From Betaproteobacteria bacterium (GTDB lineage Bacteria > Pseudomonadota > Gammaproteobacteria > Burkholderiales > Burkholderiaceae_C): a stretch of DNA of 17,900 bases. Shown here piece by piece: positions 5,369-12,450 of this stretch; positions within the stretch are counted from its first letter, which is position 1; each line of letters starts with the position of its first letter. The stretch covers positions 1-17,900 of the forward strand of contig RFPX01000009.1 of assembly GCA_009925955.1 (NCBI GenBank), written 5' to 3'. Position numbers and translations under genes: made by a program. The notes below the pieces were generated by a model. That model did no database searches. It was given only the letters and a program-made list of their open reading frames with translations, and had not been told where the DNA came from.

Positions 5369-7111
5369 ATGACCTGGAAGCCCCCACTGCCCCACCTGCC
5401 CATCCTGCAATGGCGCCGCGAGCTCAACCGCAGCACCGTGGTGGATGACACCTTGGCTGGGCTGATCGTCACCGTGATGATCATTCCGCAAAGCCTGGCC
5501 TATGCCCTGTTGGCGGGTCTGCCGGCGCAGGCGGGCCTGTACGCCAGCATCGTGCCTCTGGTGCTGTATGCGCTGTTGGGCACCAGCCGCGTGCTGGCGG
5601 TAGGACCGGTGGCGGTGGTGTCACTGATGACGGCAGCGGCCGTGGGCGAGTTCGCCCAGGCCGGCACCGCCCACTATGCCGAAGTGGCGCTGGCGCTGGC
5701 CCTGCTCAGTGGGCTCATGCTCACGGTGATGGGCCTGCTGCGCCTGGGTTTCGTGGCCCACTTTTTGAGCCACCCGGTGATCTCGGGCTTCATCACCGCC
5801 TCGGGCCTGCTCATTGCCGCCAGCCAACTCAAGTCCCTGCTGGGCGTGCAGGCGGGCGGCCACAACCTGCCGGAGATGCTCGGGGCGCTGGCCTCGCAGT
5901 GGAGCCAGGTGCACGGCTTGACCGTGGCCGTGGGCCTGGGCAGCCTGGCCTTCTTGCTGGCCGCGCGCAGTCGGCTCAAGCCGGCCCTGGCGGCTTGGGG
6001 CTTGGCGCCGCGCACGGCAGACCTCCTGAGCAAACTTGGCCCCGTGGCCGCCATCATTGCCACCACGGCCGCAGCGGCTGCCTTCGACTGGCAGGCGCAG
6101 GGGCTGAAGACCGTGGGACATATTCCGCAGGGCCTGCCACCGTTGACCCTGCCCTCCTGGGACCTGGCCCTGTGGCGCGACTTGGCCATGCCGGCGCTGT
6201 TGATCAGCGTGGTGGGTTTTGTGGAGTCGGTGTCGGTGGGCCAAACGCTGGCGGCCAAGCGGCGCCAACGCGTGGACCCCAATCAGGAACTGGTGGCGCT
6301 GGGCGGGGCCAATTTGGGCGCAGCCTTCACGGGCGGCTTCCCGGTCACGGGCGGCTTCTCGCGTTCCGTGGTGAACTTCGACGCCGGTGCCCGCACGCCC
6401 TTGGCCGGTCTCATCACGGCCGCGGGGATTCTGCTGGCCACGCTCACGCTCACGCCGGTCCTGTTCCACTTGCCACAGGCCACGCTGGCGGCCACCATCG
6501 TGGTGGCGGTGTGGTCTTTGGTGGACTTCCAGGTGCTGCAGCGCACCTGGCGCTATTCGAGGCCGGATTTCATCGCGCTGTTGGCCACCCTGGTGCTGAC
6601 CTTGTTGCAGGGGGTGGAGGTGGGGCTGGTCGTGGGCGTGGCGGTGTCGCTGCTGCTGTACCTGTGGCGCACCAGCCAGCCCCACATTGCCGAGGTGGGG
6701 CTGGTGCCGGGCACCGAGCACTTCCGAAGCGTGCTGCGCCACCAGGTGTTGACCTCGCCATCGGTGCTGAGCCTGCGGGTGGACGAGAGCCTGTACTTCG
6801 CCAATGCTCGGGCCCTGGAAGACCGCATCAACGCCGCCGTGGCCCAAAGCAAGGCCCTGCGCCACGTGGTGCTGCAGTGTTCCGCCATCAACGACATTGA
6901 CGCCAGTGCGCTGGAAAGCCTGGAGTCGATCAACCAGCGCTTGGAGCAGGCGGGCTTGACCCTGCACCTGTCTGAGGTGAAGGGTCCGGTGATGGACAAG
7001 TTGCAGCGCTCAGACTTCCTGAGCCAGCTCAGCGGAAAGGTCTACCTGAGCCACTACCAGGCGGTGGTCGCGCTGAGCCCCGAGGTGCTGGGCTCGGGCC
7101 AGGCGGTGTGA
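5369..7111 (+). CDS. SulP-family anion permease (sulfate/bicarbonate type) with STAS domain
   Basis: A 580-residue SulP/SLC26 permease. The N-terminal membrane domain has the family signature around IPQSLAYALLAGLP and many hydrophobic segments to about residue 430, including NQELVALGGANLGAAFTGGF followed by GFSRS. A cytoplasmic STAS domain occupies about 463-575 (VLSLRVDESLYFANA, then INDIDASALESLE). SulP proteins move sulfate, bicarbonate or other anions, often with sodium or protons. I chose the ATG at 5369 because it begins close to the family N-terminus; an in-frame ATG at 5252 lies within the preceding gene. No good Shine-Dalgarno is seen. It is 64 bases after the half-transporter pair and probably in the same operon. 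Sulfate is the simplest guess from context, but bicarbonate is also plausible in a Calvin-cycle organism. Confidence 0.85.
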   Translation: MTWKPPLPHLPILQWRRELNRSTVVDDTLAGLIVTVMIIPQSLAYALLAGLPAQAGLYASIVPLVLYALLGTSRVLAVGPVAVVSLMTAAAVGEFAQAGTAHYAEVALALALLSGLMLTVMGLLRLGFVAHFLSHPVISGFITASGLLIAASQLKSLLGVQAGGHNLPEMLGALASQWSQVHGLTVAVGLGSLAFLLAARSRLKPALAAWGLAPRTADLLSKLGPVAAIIATTAAAAAFDWQAQGLKTVGHIPQGLPPLTLPSWDLALWRDLAMPALLISVVGFVESVSVGQTLAAKRRQRVDPNQELVALGGANLGAAFTGGFPVTGGFSRSVVNFDAGARTPLAGLITAAGILLATLTLTPVLFHLPQATLAATIVVAVWSLVDFQVLQRTWRYSRPDFIALLATLVLTLLQGVEVGLVVGVAVSLLLYLWRTSQPHIAEVGLVPGTEHFRSVLRHQVLTSPSVLSLRVDESLYFANARALEDRINAAVAQSKALRHVVLQCSAINDIDASALESLESINQRLEQAGLTLHLSEVKGPVMDKLQRSDFLSQLSGKVYLSHYQAVVALSPEVLGSGQAV

Positions 7112-7140
7112 GGGGCATCAAAGACCGATGCGTGATCAAT

Positions 7141-7160
7141 GATATTGAGAATCATTCTCA
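7141..7160. promoter_or_regulatory. Fur box
   Basis: GATATTGAGAATCATTCTC (7141-7159) agrees with the 19-base Fur consensus at 16 positions and contains a perfect 7-1-7 inverted repeat, TGAGAAT-C-ATTCTCA (7146-7160). It lies about 50 bases before the ATG of an iron-binding protein gene, so repression under iron-replete conditions is expected. Confidence 0.88.
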
Positions 7161-7173
7161 TTACTGATACCAT
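7145..7173 (+). promoter_or_regulatory. Candidate promoter of the Fe(III)-binding protein gene
   Basis: TTGAGA (7145-7150) and TACCAT (7168-7173) are 17 bases apart, with TG one base before the -10 (extended -10). The -35 lies inside the Fur box, so Fur binding would block RNA polymerase. The match to consensus is moderate. Confidence 0.5.
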
Positions 7174-7207
7174 CGGCTCCATTCCGCTCCACTCGCATGT
7201 CATCCAC

Positions 7208-8307
7208 ATGAAGCCACTGCACACCACCCGCGCCACCCGACCCGCGCTGGGCCTGGCCGCCACGGCGCTCACCGTCCTGTGCGCCGCCCTGGGTAGCGGG
7301 CCCTGGGCAGCGGCCCTGCGGCTGCTCAGCAGCCCGTCCTGAACCTGTACTCGGCCCGCCACTACAGCACCGACGAGGCCCTGTACACCAACTTCACCAA
7401 GGCCACGGGCATCCGCATCCAGCGGGTGGACGCCGACGACGCCGGCATCCTCAGCCGCCTGGCCACCGAGGGTTCGTCTTCCCCCGCCGATGTGGTGCTG
7501 CTGGTGGATGCGGCCCGCCTGTGGAAGGCGCAAGTCGATGGGCTGTTCCTGCCGGTGAAGTCGCCCGCATTGGAAGCCGCCATTCCCGCCCACCTGCGCG
7601 CCAAGGCCGAAACGGATGGCACCTCGGCGTGGTTCGGCTTTTCCACACGCGCGCGCGTGGTGGTCTACGACAAGCTCAAGGTCAAGCCCGAAGACGTGGA
7701 CACCTATGAAGAGCTGGGCGAGCCAAAAAACAAAGGGCGGCTGTGCACGCGCTCGGGCTCACACCCCTACAACCTGAGCCTCTTCAGTTCGATGTTGGAG
7801 CACATCGGGCCCGAGAAAACGCAAGCCTGGCTCAAAGGCCTGGTGGCCAATATGGCGCGTGCACCCAAGGGCGGTGACACCGACCAGATTCGTGCCGTGG
7901 CCTCGGGCGAGTGCAGCGTGGCCATCACCAACAGCTACTACCTGGCGCGGCTGATGCGGTCCAACAAACCAGACGACAAGGCCCTGATGGAGCGCGTGGG
8001 GGTGGTCTTTCCCAACCAAGCCACGTGGGGCACACACGTGAACATCGCCGGCGGCGCGGTGGCACGGCACAGCAAAAACAAGGACGCCGCCGTGAAGTTC
8101 CTGGAGTACCTGGCCAGCCCGCAGGCACAGCAGTACTTTGCCGACGGCAACAACGAGTGGCCCGTCATCAAAGGCGTCACCTTTGACAACCCGGCCCTCA
8201 AGGCCCTGGCCGGCACCGGCTTCAAGTCCGAGCTCATACCCACCAGCGTGGTGGGCATGAACCAGGTGAAAGTACAGCAGATGCTGGACCGGGTGGGGTT
8301 TCGCTGA
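7208..8307 (+). pseudogene. Periplasmic Fe(III)-binding protein of an ABC transporter (FutA/FbpA-like), frameshifted
   Basis: The mature part, readable from about 7312 to 8307 in one frame, is a FutA/FbpA-type ferric-iron binding protein: it begins LNLYSARHY, the usual first strand, and contains the double tyrosine NSYYLARL expected to bind iron. A matching signal peptide (MKPLHTTRATRP then a hydrophobic stretch) starts at 7208 but is in another frame, and the mature frame meets a TAG at 7294. One missing G in CTG(G)CGGCTGCT near 7316-7322 would join the two as ...AALAAAQQPVLNLYS. So it is a real frameshift inactivating export, or a sequencing error. A GTG at 7426 is too internal to be a real start. 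The promoter has a Fur box. No permease or ATPase genes are adjacent; these may be elsewhere. Confidence 0.8.
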
Positions 8308-8315
8308 GCTCAGCG
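8302..8315. repeat. 14-bp palindrome over the iron-binding protein stop codon
   Basis: CGCTGAGCTCAGCG is a perfect palindrome that includes the TGA stop. It lies at the convergent end of the Fe(III)-binding protein and PCuAC genes. No T run follows, so any terminator role is uncertain. Confidence 0.4.
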
Positions 8316-8336
8316 GCCGCTTGCGGTGCCCCGTCG

Positions 8337-8376
8337 GCCCAGTGGTTCAATAGCCCAGTGGCCCAGTGGCTCAGTG
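8337..8376. repeat. Five tandem copies of an 8-base unit (GCCCAGTG)
   Basis: Units in order are GCCCAGTG, GTTCAATA (degenerate), GCCCAGTG, GCCCAGTG and GCTCAGTG. The array fills most of the gap between two convergent genes, and the last unit contains the stop codon of the PCuAC gene. It looks like a simple slippage-generated repeat. Confidence 0.7.
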
Positions 8377-8856
8377 CCGGTGGCCACCGCCATGTGAGTG
8401 GCCTGCGGCCTGCGCCGCCAAAGCCCTCACGGGTGCCTTGACCTCCACCGACTCGCGCTTGCCGTCCTTGCCTTCAACCACCAGGGTGACCGGTACCACC
8501 TCGCCTTCCTTGACCTGCTGCTTCAGGCCCATCAGCATCACGTGGTAGCCGCCGGGCTTCAGATCCACGGCCTTGCCTGCGGGCAGTTCCAAGCCGGGCA
8601 CGGCGCGCATCTTCATCACGTTGTTCTCCATGGCCATCTCGTGGATCTCCACCACCGCGGCCACAGGCGAGGACGCCGCCACCAGCTTGCCCCCCTGGGC
8701 AGAGGTGACCTGCGCAAACATGCCGGTGGCCTTTTGCTGGGCCACGGTGGCCCGAACCCAGGGGTCGCCGACGGTGACCTGTGCATGGGCCGCACCAGCC
8801 GCCCACATCAGGGCAAGGGCGCTGAGCAAACGAAGGGGACTGGACGCAACACGCAT
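8371..8856 (-). CDS. PCuAC-family periplasmic copper chaperone (DUF461)
   Basis: A 161-residue exported protein with a signal peptide (about 1-25, ending AHA). The Cu(I) site fits the PCuAC pattern exactly: His72, ten residues, Met83, twenty-one residues, His105, one residue, Met107. The C-terminus is His-rich (GHSHGGGHRH), which may bind further Cu(II) as in PCuAC relatives with histidine tails. PCuAC proteins deliver copper to the CuA centre or cbb3-type oxidases in the periplasm. I chose the ATG at 8856 because AGGAG is five bases upstream and the signal peptide begins there; a longer reading from 8901 adds 15 unlikely residues. It follows the TlpA-like gene by 84 bases on the same strand, a common partnership for copper-oxidase assembly. 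Confidence 0.9.
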   Translation of the reverse strand: MRVASSPLRLLSALALMWAAGAAHAQVTVGDPWVRATVAQQKATGMFAQVTSAQGGKLVAASSPVAAVVEIHEMAMENNVMKMRAVPGLELPAGKAVDLKPGGYHVMLMGLKQQVKEGEVVPVTLVVEGKDGKRESVEVKAPVRALAAQAAGHSHGGGHRH

Positions 8857-8940
8857 GGGTACTCCTGCAGGGGTTGATAAAGCCAGCCCAGATGATGGCA
8901 TGTGACCAACGGACCTTCATCGGGGAAGGCCATGATGGGT

Positions 8941-9780
8941 TTAGGGGGCTTGCACCGAGCGAACCATCAGGTTCAGGCTGGCCTCGGTCAAGGCGCCCAC
9001 ATGGGTCTTGATGCGCCGGCCTTGGGCGTCGAACACCACGGTGGTGGGCAGCGCAGACGAGCCCAGGGTGCGCCCCAGGGCCGAGGTGGGGTCCAGCCAA
9101 AGTTGTTGCAGCTGCAGCCGCTCGCGCGCCAGAAAGCCGCGCACCAGCCCTTCGGGCTCGCCTTGGTTGACCAGCATGATCAACACCTGCGGGTGATCGC
9201 GCTGCGCACGTTCGAGCACCGGCATCTCGGCGCGGCAAGGTGGGCACCAGGTGGCCCACAGGTTGACGATGATCGGCCGGCCACCGGAGGCCGCTTGCAG
9301 CTCGGCCAGCGTGGTCCAGGGCGCCGAGGGGTCATCCAGGGGCTGCAGCCTCACGGCCACTTCAGAGAGCCCTTGCACCGACCGGGGCTGTAACGCCGAC
9401 GCGATGAACCCCGCCACGGCCCAAACCAGCAGGCCACCGCCGGCGGCAGCCAGCACCACCCGGCGCGAATGCACCAGGTGGCGCCGAACCCGCCACACCA
9501 GGAAGGCACTGCCGGCCAGCACACCAGCCCAGACCTCGAACCCGCCGTCGCGAATGTCGAGCAGGTCCAACCACGGCCCGTGATAGGCCGGCAGGTTCAG
9601 CAGCACATGCCCAGCGCGCGCGGCCAGCAGCCCCACGGCGGTGGACCACCACAGCGCGGCGTCGGCCGCCTCACGCTCGTGCGGCGCGCTCACGCGCCGC
9701 ACGGCCCAGGACGTGAGCAACAGGGCGGCCAGGGCCAGCAAGGGCCCCAGGGGCACGACCAAGGGGCCGAGGGTGATCAC
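8941..9780 (-). CDS. TlpA-like thiol-disulfide reductase fused to an Lgt-like membrane domain
   Basis: A 279-residue protein. The N-terminal half (about 5-130) has four or so membrane segments and resembles part of prolipoprotein diacylglyceryl transferase, Lgt: ARAGHVLLNLPAYHGP followed by DGGFEVWAGVLAG parallels the Lgt stretch that carries FHGGL, but the His-Gly-Gly is replaced by Val-Trp-Ala-Gly, so lipidation activity is unlikely. The C-terminal half (about 140-279) is a periplasmic thioredoxin-fold domain with WCPPC (Cys179, Cys182) and a cis-proline loop (SALPTTVVFD), as in TlpA/ResA proteins that reduce cytochrome c or CuA-site cysteines. It starts at GTG with AGGGCGG upstream, so the start is moderately sure. 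Between the cytochrome c gene (40 bases upstream) and PCuAC, it is probably co-transcribed with both. Confidence 0.87.
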   Translation of the reverse strand: MITLGPLVVPLGPLLALAALLLTSWAVRRVSAPHEREAADAALWWSTAVGLLAARAGHVLLNLPAYHGPWLDLLDIRDGGFEVWAGVLAGSAFLVWRVRRHLVHSRRVVLAAAGGGLLVWAVAGFIASALQPRSVQGLSEVAVRLQPLDDPSAPWTTLAELQAASGGRPIIVNLWATWCPPCRAEMPVLERAQRDHPQVLIMLVNQGEPEGLVRGFLARERLQLQQLWLDPTSALGRTLGSSALPTTVVFDAQGRRIKTHVGALTEASLNLMVRSVQAP

Positions 9781-9820
9781 GTCCGCCCTGCGGCCACGGA
9801 GCCCTTAAGCCCGCAAGTCC

Positions 9821-10123
9821 TTACTTGGCGCCGGCCAGGATCCAGGCCGCCAGGCGGCGAGCGTCCGCATCACTGAGCTGGGCTTGAGCCGGCATGGGAA
9901 CCTGGCCCCACTTGCCTGCTCCGCCCGCCTTGATGCTCTTGGCCAGGTTGGCTTCAGCATCCTTTTGGCCCGCGTACTTCTTGGCCACTTCTTGGTAGGA
10001 GGGGCCCAGAACCTTCGTGGCCACCGCATGGCAGCCCATGCATGCGTTCTTCTGGGCCATCTCCATGCTGGCAAATGCCGGGGCCGACAGCACCAGCAGC
10101 GACAAGCCAATCGCCTTGATCAT
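9821..10123 (-). CDS. Small periplasmic monohaem cytochrome c (class I, c551/c552-like)
   Basis: A 100-residue protein with a signal peptide of about 19 residues (ending AFA-S), haem site CMGCH (Cys28, Cys31, His32) and a likely methionine ligand in PMPAQ (Met77). Such cytochromes shuttle electrons in the periplasm to terminal oxidases. By eye about 45 of 75 aligned residues equal the C-terminal domain of SoxD in this window, including WGQ-x-PMPAQ and the KYAG segment, so the two share recent ancestry and it may accept Sox electrons; that is inference. AAAGGAAG lies six bases before the ATG. Likely first of a three-gene set with the TlpA-like and PCuAC genes. Confidence 0.9.
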   Translation of the reverse strand: MIKAIGLSLLVLSAPAFASMEMAQKNACMGCHAVATKVLGPSYQEVAKKYAGQKDAEANLAKSIKAGGAGKWGQVPMPAQAQLSDADARRLAAWILAGAK

Positions 10124-10144
10124 CTCGAGCTTCCTTTCGTGTTC

Positions 10145-10219
10145 GGGTGGCCGCCCACCCTTCGGCGCCGCATTGTGCGGCAAGGCGGCCCTGGCGGGCA
10201 GACACTCCCTGCTGGGAGT
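10145..10219. repeat. Three successive small inverted repeats between cbbP and the cytochrome c gene
   Basis: GGGTGG-CCGC-CCACCC (10145-10160), GCCGCA-TTG-TGCGGC (10167-10181) and ACTCCC-TGCT-GGGAGT (10204-10219), each a perfect 6-bp stem with a 3-4 base loop. They lie in the 110-base gap between the phosphoribulokinase stop and the cytochrome start, all on the transcribed minus strand. None is followed by a T run, so they are not classic terminators; they might attenuate, stabilise or end transcription with Rho. Confidence 0.5.
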
Positions 10220-10233
10220 CGGGGCAAAGGTCC

Positions 10234-11118
10234 TCAGGCCAAACCCACGGCGCGCTTGCGCCGCTCCATCATGCGCCAGACGAAGGGGGTGAAGATCAGC
10301 TGCATCGCCAACTCCATCTTGCCGCCCGGCACAACGATGGTGTTGGCGCGGCTCATCCAAGAGTCGTGGATCATGCTCAGCAGGTACTGGAAGTCAATGC
10401 CCTTGGGCTTGGCAAAGCGGATCACGACCATGCTTTCGTCCGCGCTGGGAATGTCCCGGGCGATGAAGGGGTTGGAGGTGTCCACCACCGGCACGCGCTG
10501 AAAGTTCACGTGGGTGTGCTCGAACTGCGGGCAGATGTAGTGCACATAGTCGGGCATGCGGCGCAGGATGGTGTCGGTCACGGCCTCCTGGGTGTAGCCC
10601 CGCAGGTGCTTGTCGCGCCAAAGCTTCTGGATCCATTCCAGGTTGATCACCGGCACCACGCCCACCAACAGGTCGGGGTAGCGCGCCACATCATGCTCGG
10701 GTGTGCGCACCGCGCCGTGCAAGCCCTCGTAATAGAGCATGTCGGTGTCGGGCGGCAGGTCTTCCCAGGCGGTGAAGGTGCCCGGTGCCTGCTGAAAGGG
10801 AGCGGCCTCGGCGGCGTTGTGCAGGTACTGGCGCACCCGGCCCTGGCCGCACTCGCTGTAGCGTCTGAAGAGGGTCTCCAACTCCCCGAAGAGGTTGTTG
10901 TCGGGGCCGAAATGGCTGAAGTTCTTGTTGCCGTCGCGCTCCGCCTCGGCCTGGCGCTTCTTCATCTCCAGGCGCTCGTAGCGGTGAAAACTGTCGCCCT
11001 CGACCATGGCCGCCTTGACCCCTTCGCGGCGGAAGATGTTGGAAAACGTGCTGGTCACGGTGGAGGTGCCTGCACCAGACGAGCCGGTGATGGCGATGAT
11101 CGGGTGTCGTTCGGACAT
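10234..11118 (-). CDS. cbbP: Phosphoribulokinase (Calvin cycle)
   Basis: The 294-residue enzyme phosphorylates ribulose 5-phosphate to ribulose 1,5-bisphosphate with ATP, the committed step feeding RuBisCO. It has the P-loop GSSGAGTS at 12-19, followed by the typical proteobacterial segments EGDSFHRYER, DMLYYEGLHG and KLWRDKHLRGYT. Length is as usual for the octameric proteobacterial form. The ATG is preceded by GAAGGG at five bases. It follows the fructose-bisphosphatase gene by nine bases, so the two form an operon that a CbbR-type regulator, divergent upstream, should control. No RuBisCO genes occur here; they would be elsewhere on the chromosome. Confidence 0.95.
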   Translation of the reverse strand: MSERHPIIAITGSSGAGTSTVTSTFSNIFRREGVKAAMVEGDSFHRYERLEMKKRQAEAERDGNKNFSHFGPDNNLFGELETLFRRYSECGQGRVRQYLHNAAEAAPFQQAPGTFTAWEDLPPDTDMLYYEGLHGAVRTPEHDVARYPDLLVGVVPVINLEWIQKLWRDKHLRGYTQEAVTDTILRRMPDYVHYICPQFEHTHVNFQRVPVVDTSNPFIARDIPSADESMVVIRFAKPKGIDFQYLLSMIHDSWMSRANTIVVPGGKMELAMQLIFTPFVWRMMERRKRAVGLA

Positions 11119-11127
11119 GGAAACCCT

Positions 11128-12228
11128 TCAGTCTCGGAACAGGCTGCGCTCGGCGAAGAGCGGCGTTTCAAAGTCAGCCTTCTTCAGGGGAAAAGGCTCG
11201 TCGTGGTACCGCTCGATGCGCTCCACCTCGTGCTTGGAGCCGAACACGAGTCCGATGCGCTGGTGCAGGCCCTGGGGCTGCAGTTGCATCACGGGCCCAC
11301 GACCCGTGCTGGCGCGGCCGCCGGCCTGCTCCAGGATCAGGCCGATGGGGTTGGCCTTGAACATGAGGCTCATGCGGCCGGGCTGCTTGGGGTCCTTGGT
11401 GTCGCGCGGGTAGAGAAACACGCCACCGCGCATCAGGATGCGGTGCGCCTCGGCCACCGTGGAGGCAATCCAGCGCATGTTGAAGTCTTTGCCGCGCGGG
11501 CCGGTCTTGCCGGCCAGACACTCGTCGACATAGCGCTTGACGGGCGGCTCCCAGAAGCGGCTGTTGCTGGCATTGATGGCAAAGGCCTGCGTGTCCTCGG
11601 GCACGGTCACCATGGGATGGGTGAGCTTGAACTCGCCCAGGTTGGGGTCCAGGGTGAAGCCATGTACACCGCTGCCGACGGTCAGCATGAACATGGTGGT
11701 GGGCCCGTACAAGGCATAGCCGGCCGCCACCTGCAAAGCGCCGGGCTGCAGGAAGTCGTCCACTGCGAGCGGGCGATCGCCACAGGCCACAGCCGATGGC
11801 GCGCGCAGCACCGAAAACAAGCTGCCCATGCTCAGGTTCACATCCACGTTGGATGCGCCGTCCAGGGCATCAAACAGCAGCAGGTACTTGCCTCGCGGGT
11901 GGCTGGTCTGCATGCCAAAGGGCTGCGCCAGGCCCTCGCTGGCCATGCCCGCCAGGTGGCCGCCCCACTCGTTGGCACGGCAGAACACCTCATGGCTGAC
12001 GGAGGCGATGGTGTGCGGCACACCGGCGGCCGTTGGGTCCATGGGGCTGGGTGGGGGCTGGTCACCCAGGCCACCGTCGAGTTCGCCGAAGGACACGCGG
12101 CGCGCAATGGCCTTGCACGCCAGCGACACGTCCAGGATCAGGGCGTTGAAGTCCCCGCTGGCCTCGGGGAAGCGGCGGCGTTCCTCGATGAGGAACTGCG
12201 TGAGGGTGGAGCGTTGAGACAGGGGCAT
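11128..12228 (-). CDS. cbbF: Class I fructose-1,6-bisphosphatase (Calvin-cycle copy), divergent metal-site motifs
   Basis: A 366-residue class I fructose-bisphosphatase, which converts fructose 1,6-bisphosphate to fructose 6-phosphate in carbon fixation. Recognisable segments are GKYLLLFD, VDVNLSMGSLFSVLR, YALYGPTTM, FNMRWIAS and NPIGLILEQAGG. However, two conserved metal-binding motifs differ from the family: SEE is SEG (Glu98, Gly99) and DPLDGSS is DALDGAS (120-126). Asp120, Asp123 and the late Glu remain, so it may still be active. I chose the ATG at 12228 because it gives the family N-terminus (LTQFLIEE); the Shine-Dalgarno is weak, and the reading frame stays open far upstream into the divergent regulator without meaning. 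It heads the cbbF-cbbP operon and is probably activated by the CbbR-type protein. Confidence 0.9.
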   Translation of the reverse strand: MPLSQRSTLTQFLIEERRRFPEASGDFNALILDVSLACKAIARRVSFGELDGGLGDQPPPSPMDPTAAGVPHTIASVSHEVFCRANEWGGHLAGMASEGLAQPFGMQTSHPRGKYLLLFDALDGASNVDVNLSMGSLFSVLRAPSAVACGDRPLAVDDFLQPGALQVAAGYALYGPTTMFMLTVGSGVHGFTLDPNLGEFKLTHPMVTVPEDTQAFAINASNSRFWEPPVKRYVDECLAGKTGPRGKDFNMRWIASTVAEAHRILMRGGVFLYPRDTKDPKQPGRMSLMFKANPIGLILEQAGGRASTGRGPVMQLQPQGLHQRIGLVFGSKHEVERIERYHDEPFPLKKADFETPLFAERSLFRD

Positions 12229-12450
12229 GGGTGGCGGTGCCCGCGCCGACCCATCATGGGCACCAGTTGCGCGACGGACACGGGGGACTGCGGGAACGCA
12301 AAACGGGTACTGCCATCCGGTACTGCTGCCCCATTGTGCGGGTCTGCCCATACAAAGCAAGCCCCCCGGCGTTTGCAGCGTTCCAACAACAAGCGGCCCC
12401 ACGATGCAGTAGATTCGAATCCCGACGCTTTTCGATTCCAGGAAACGTGA
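12229..12450. promoter_or_regulatory. Divergent control region between cbbF and the CbbR-type gene
   Basis: This 222-base gap should hold both promoters and the CbbR binding site. It contains a perfect palindrome GATTCGAATC (12412-12421), about 30 bases before the regulator's ATG, and a direct repeat GGTACTGC (12306-12313 and 12319-12326, 13 bases apart). No convincing sigma-70 pair was found in either direction. LysR proteins usually bind short palindromes in such divergent gaps; assigning the palindrome to CbbR is inference. Confidence 0.45.

Noticed and set aside
5621..6967. Long minus-strand open frame opposite the SulP gene
   Set aside because: Gln/His/Arg-rich shadow of a GC-rich gene; the plus-strand reading is a clear SulP permease.
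7115..7131. GCATC/GATGC stem after the SulP stop as a terminator
   Set aside because: Only 5 bp with a 7-base loop and no T run.
10147..12450. Long plus-strand open frame (767 codons) opposite cbbP and cbbF
   Set aside because: It is antisense to two well-identified enzymes, has His/Ala/Gly-rich shadow composition and no recognisable domain.
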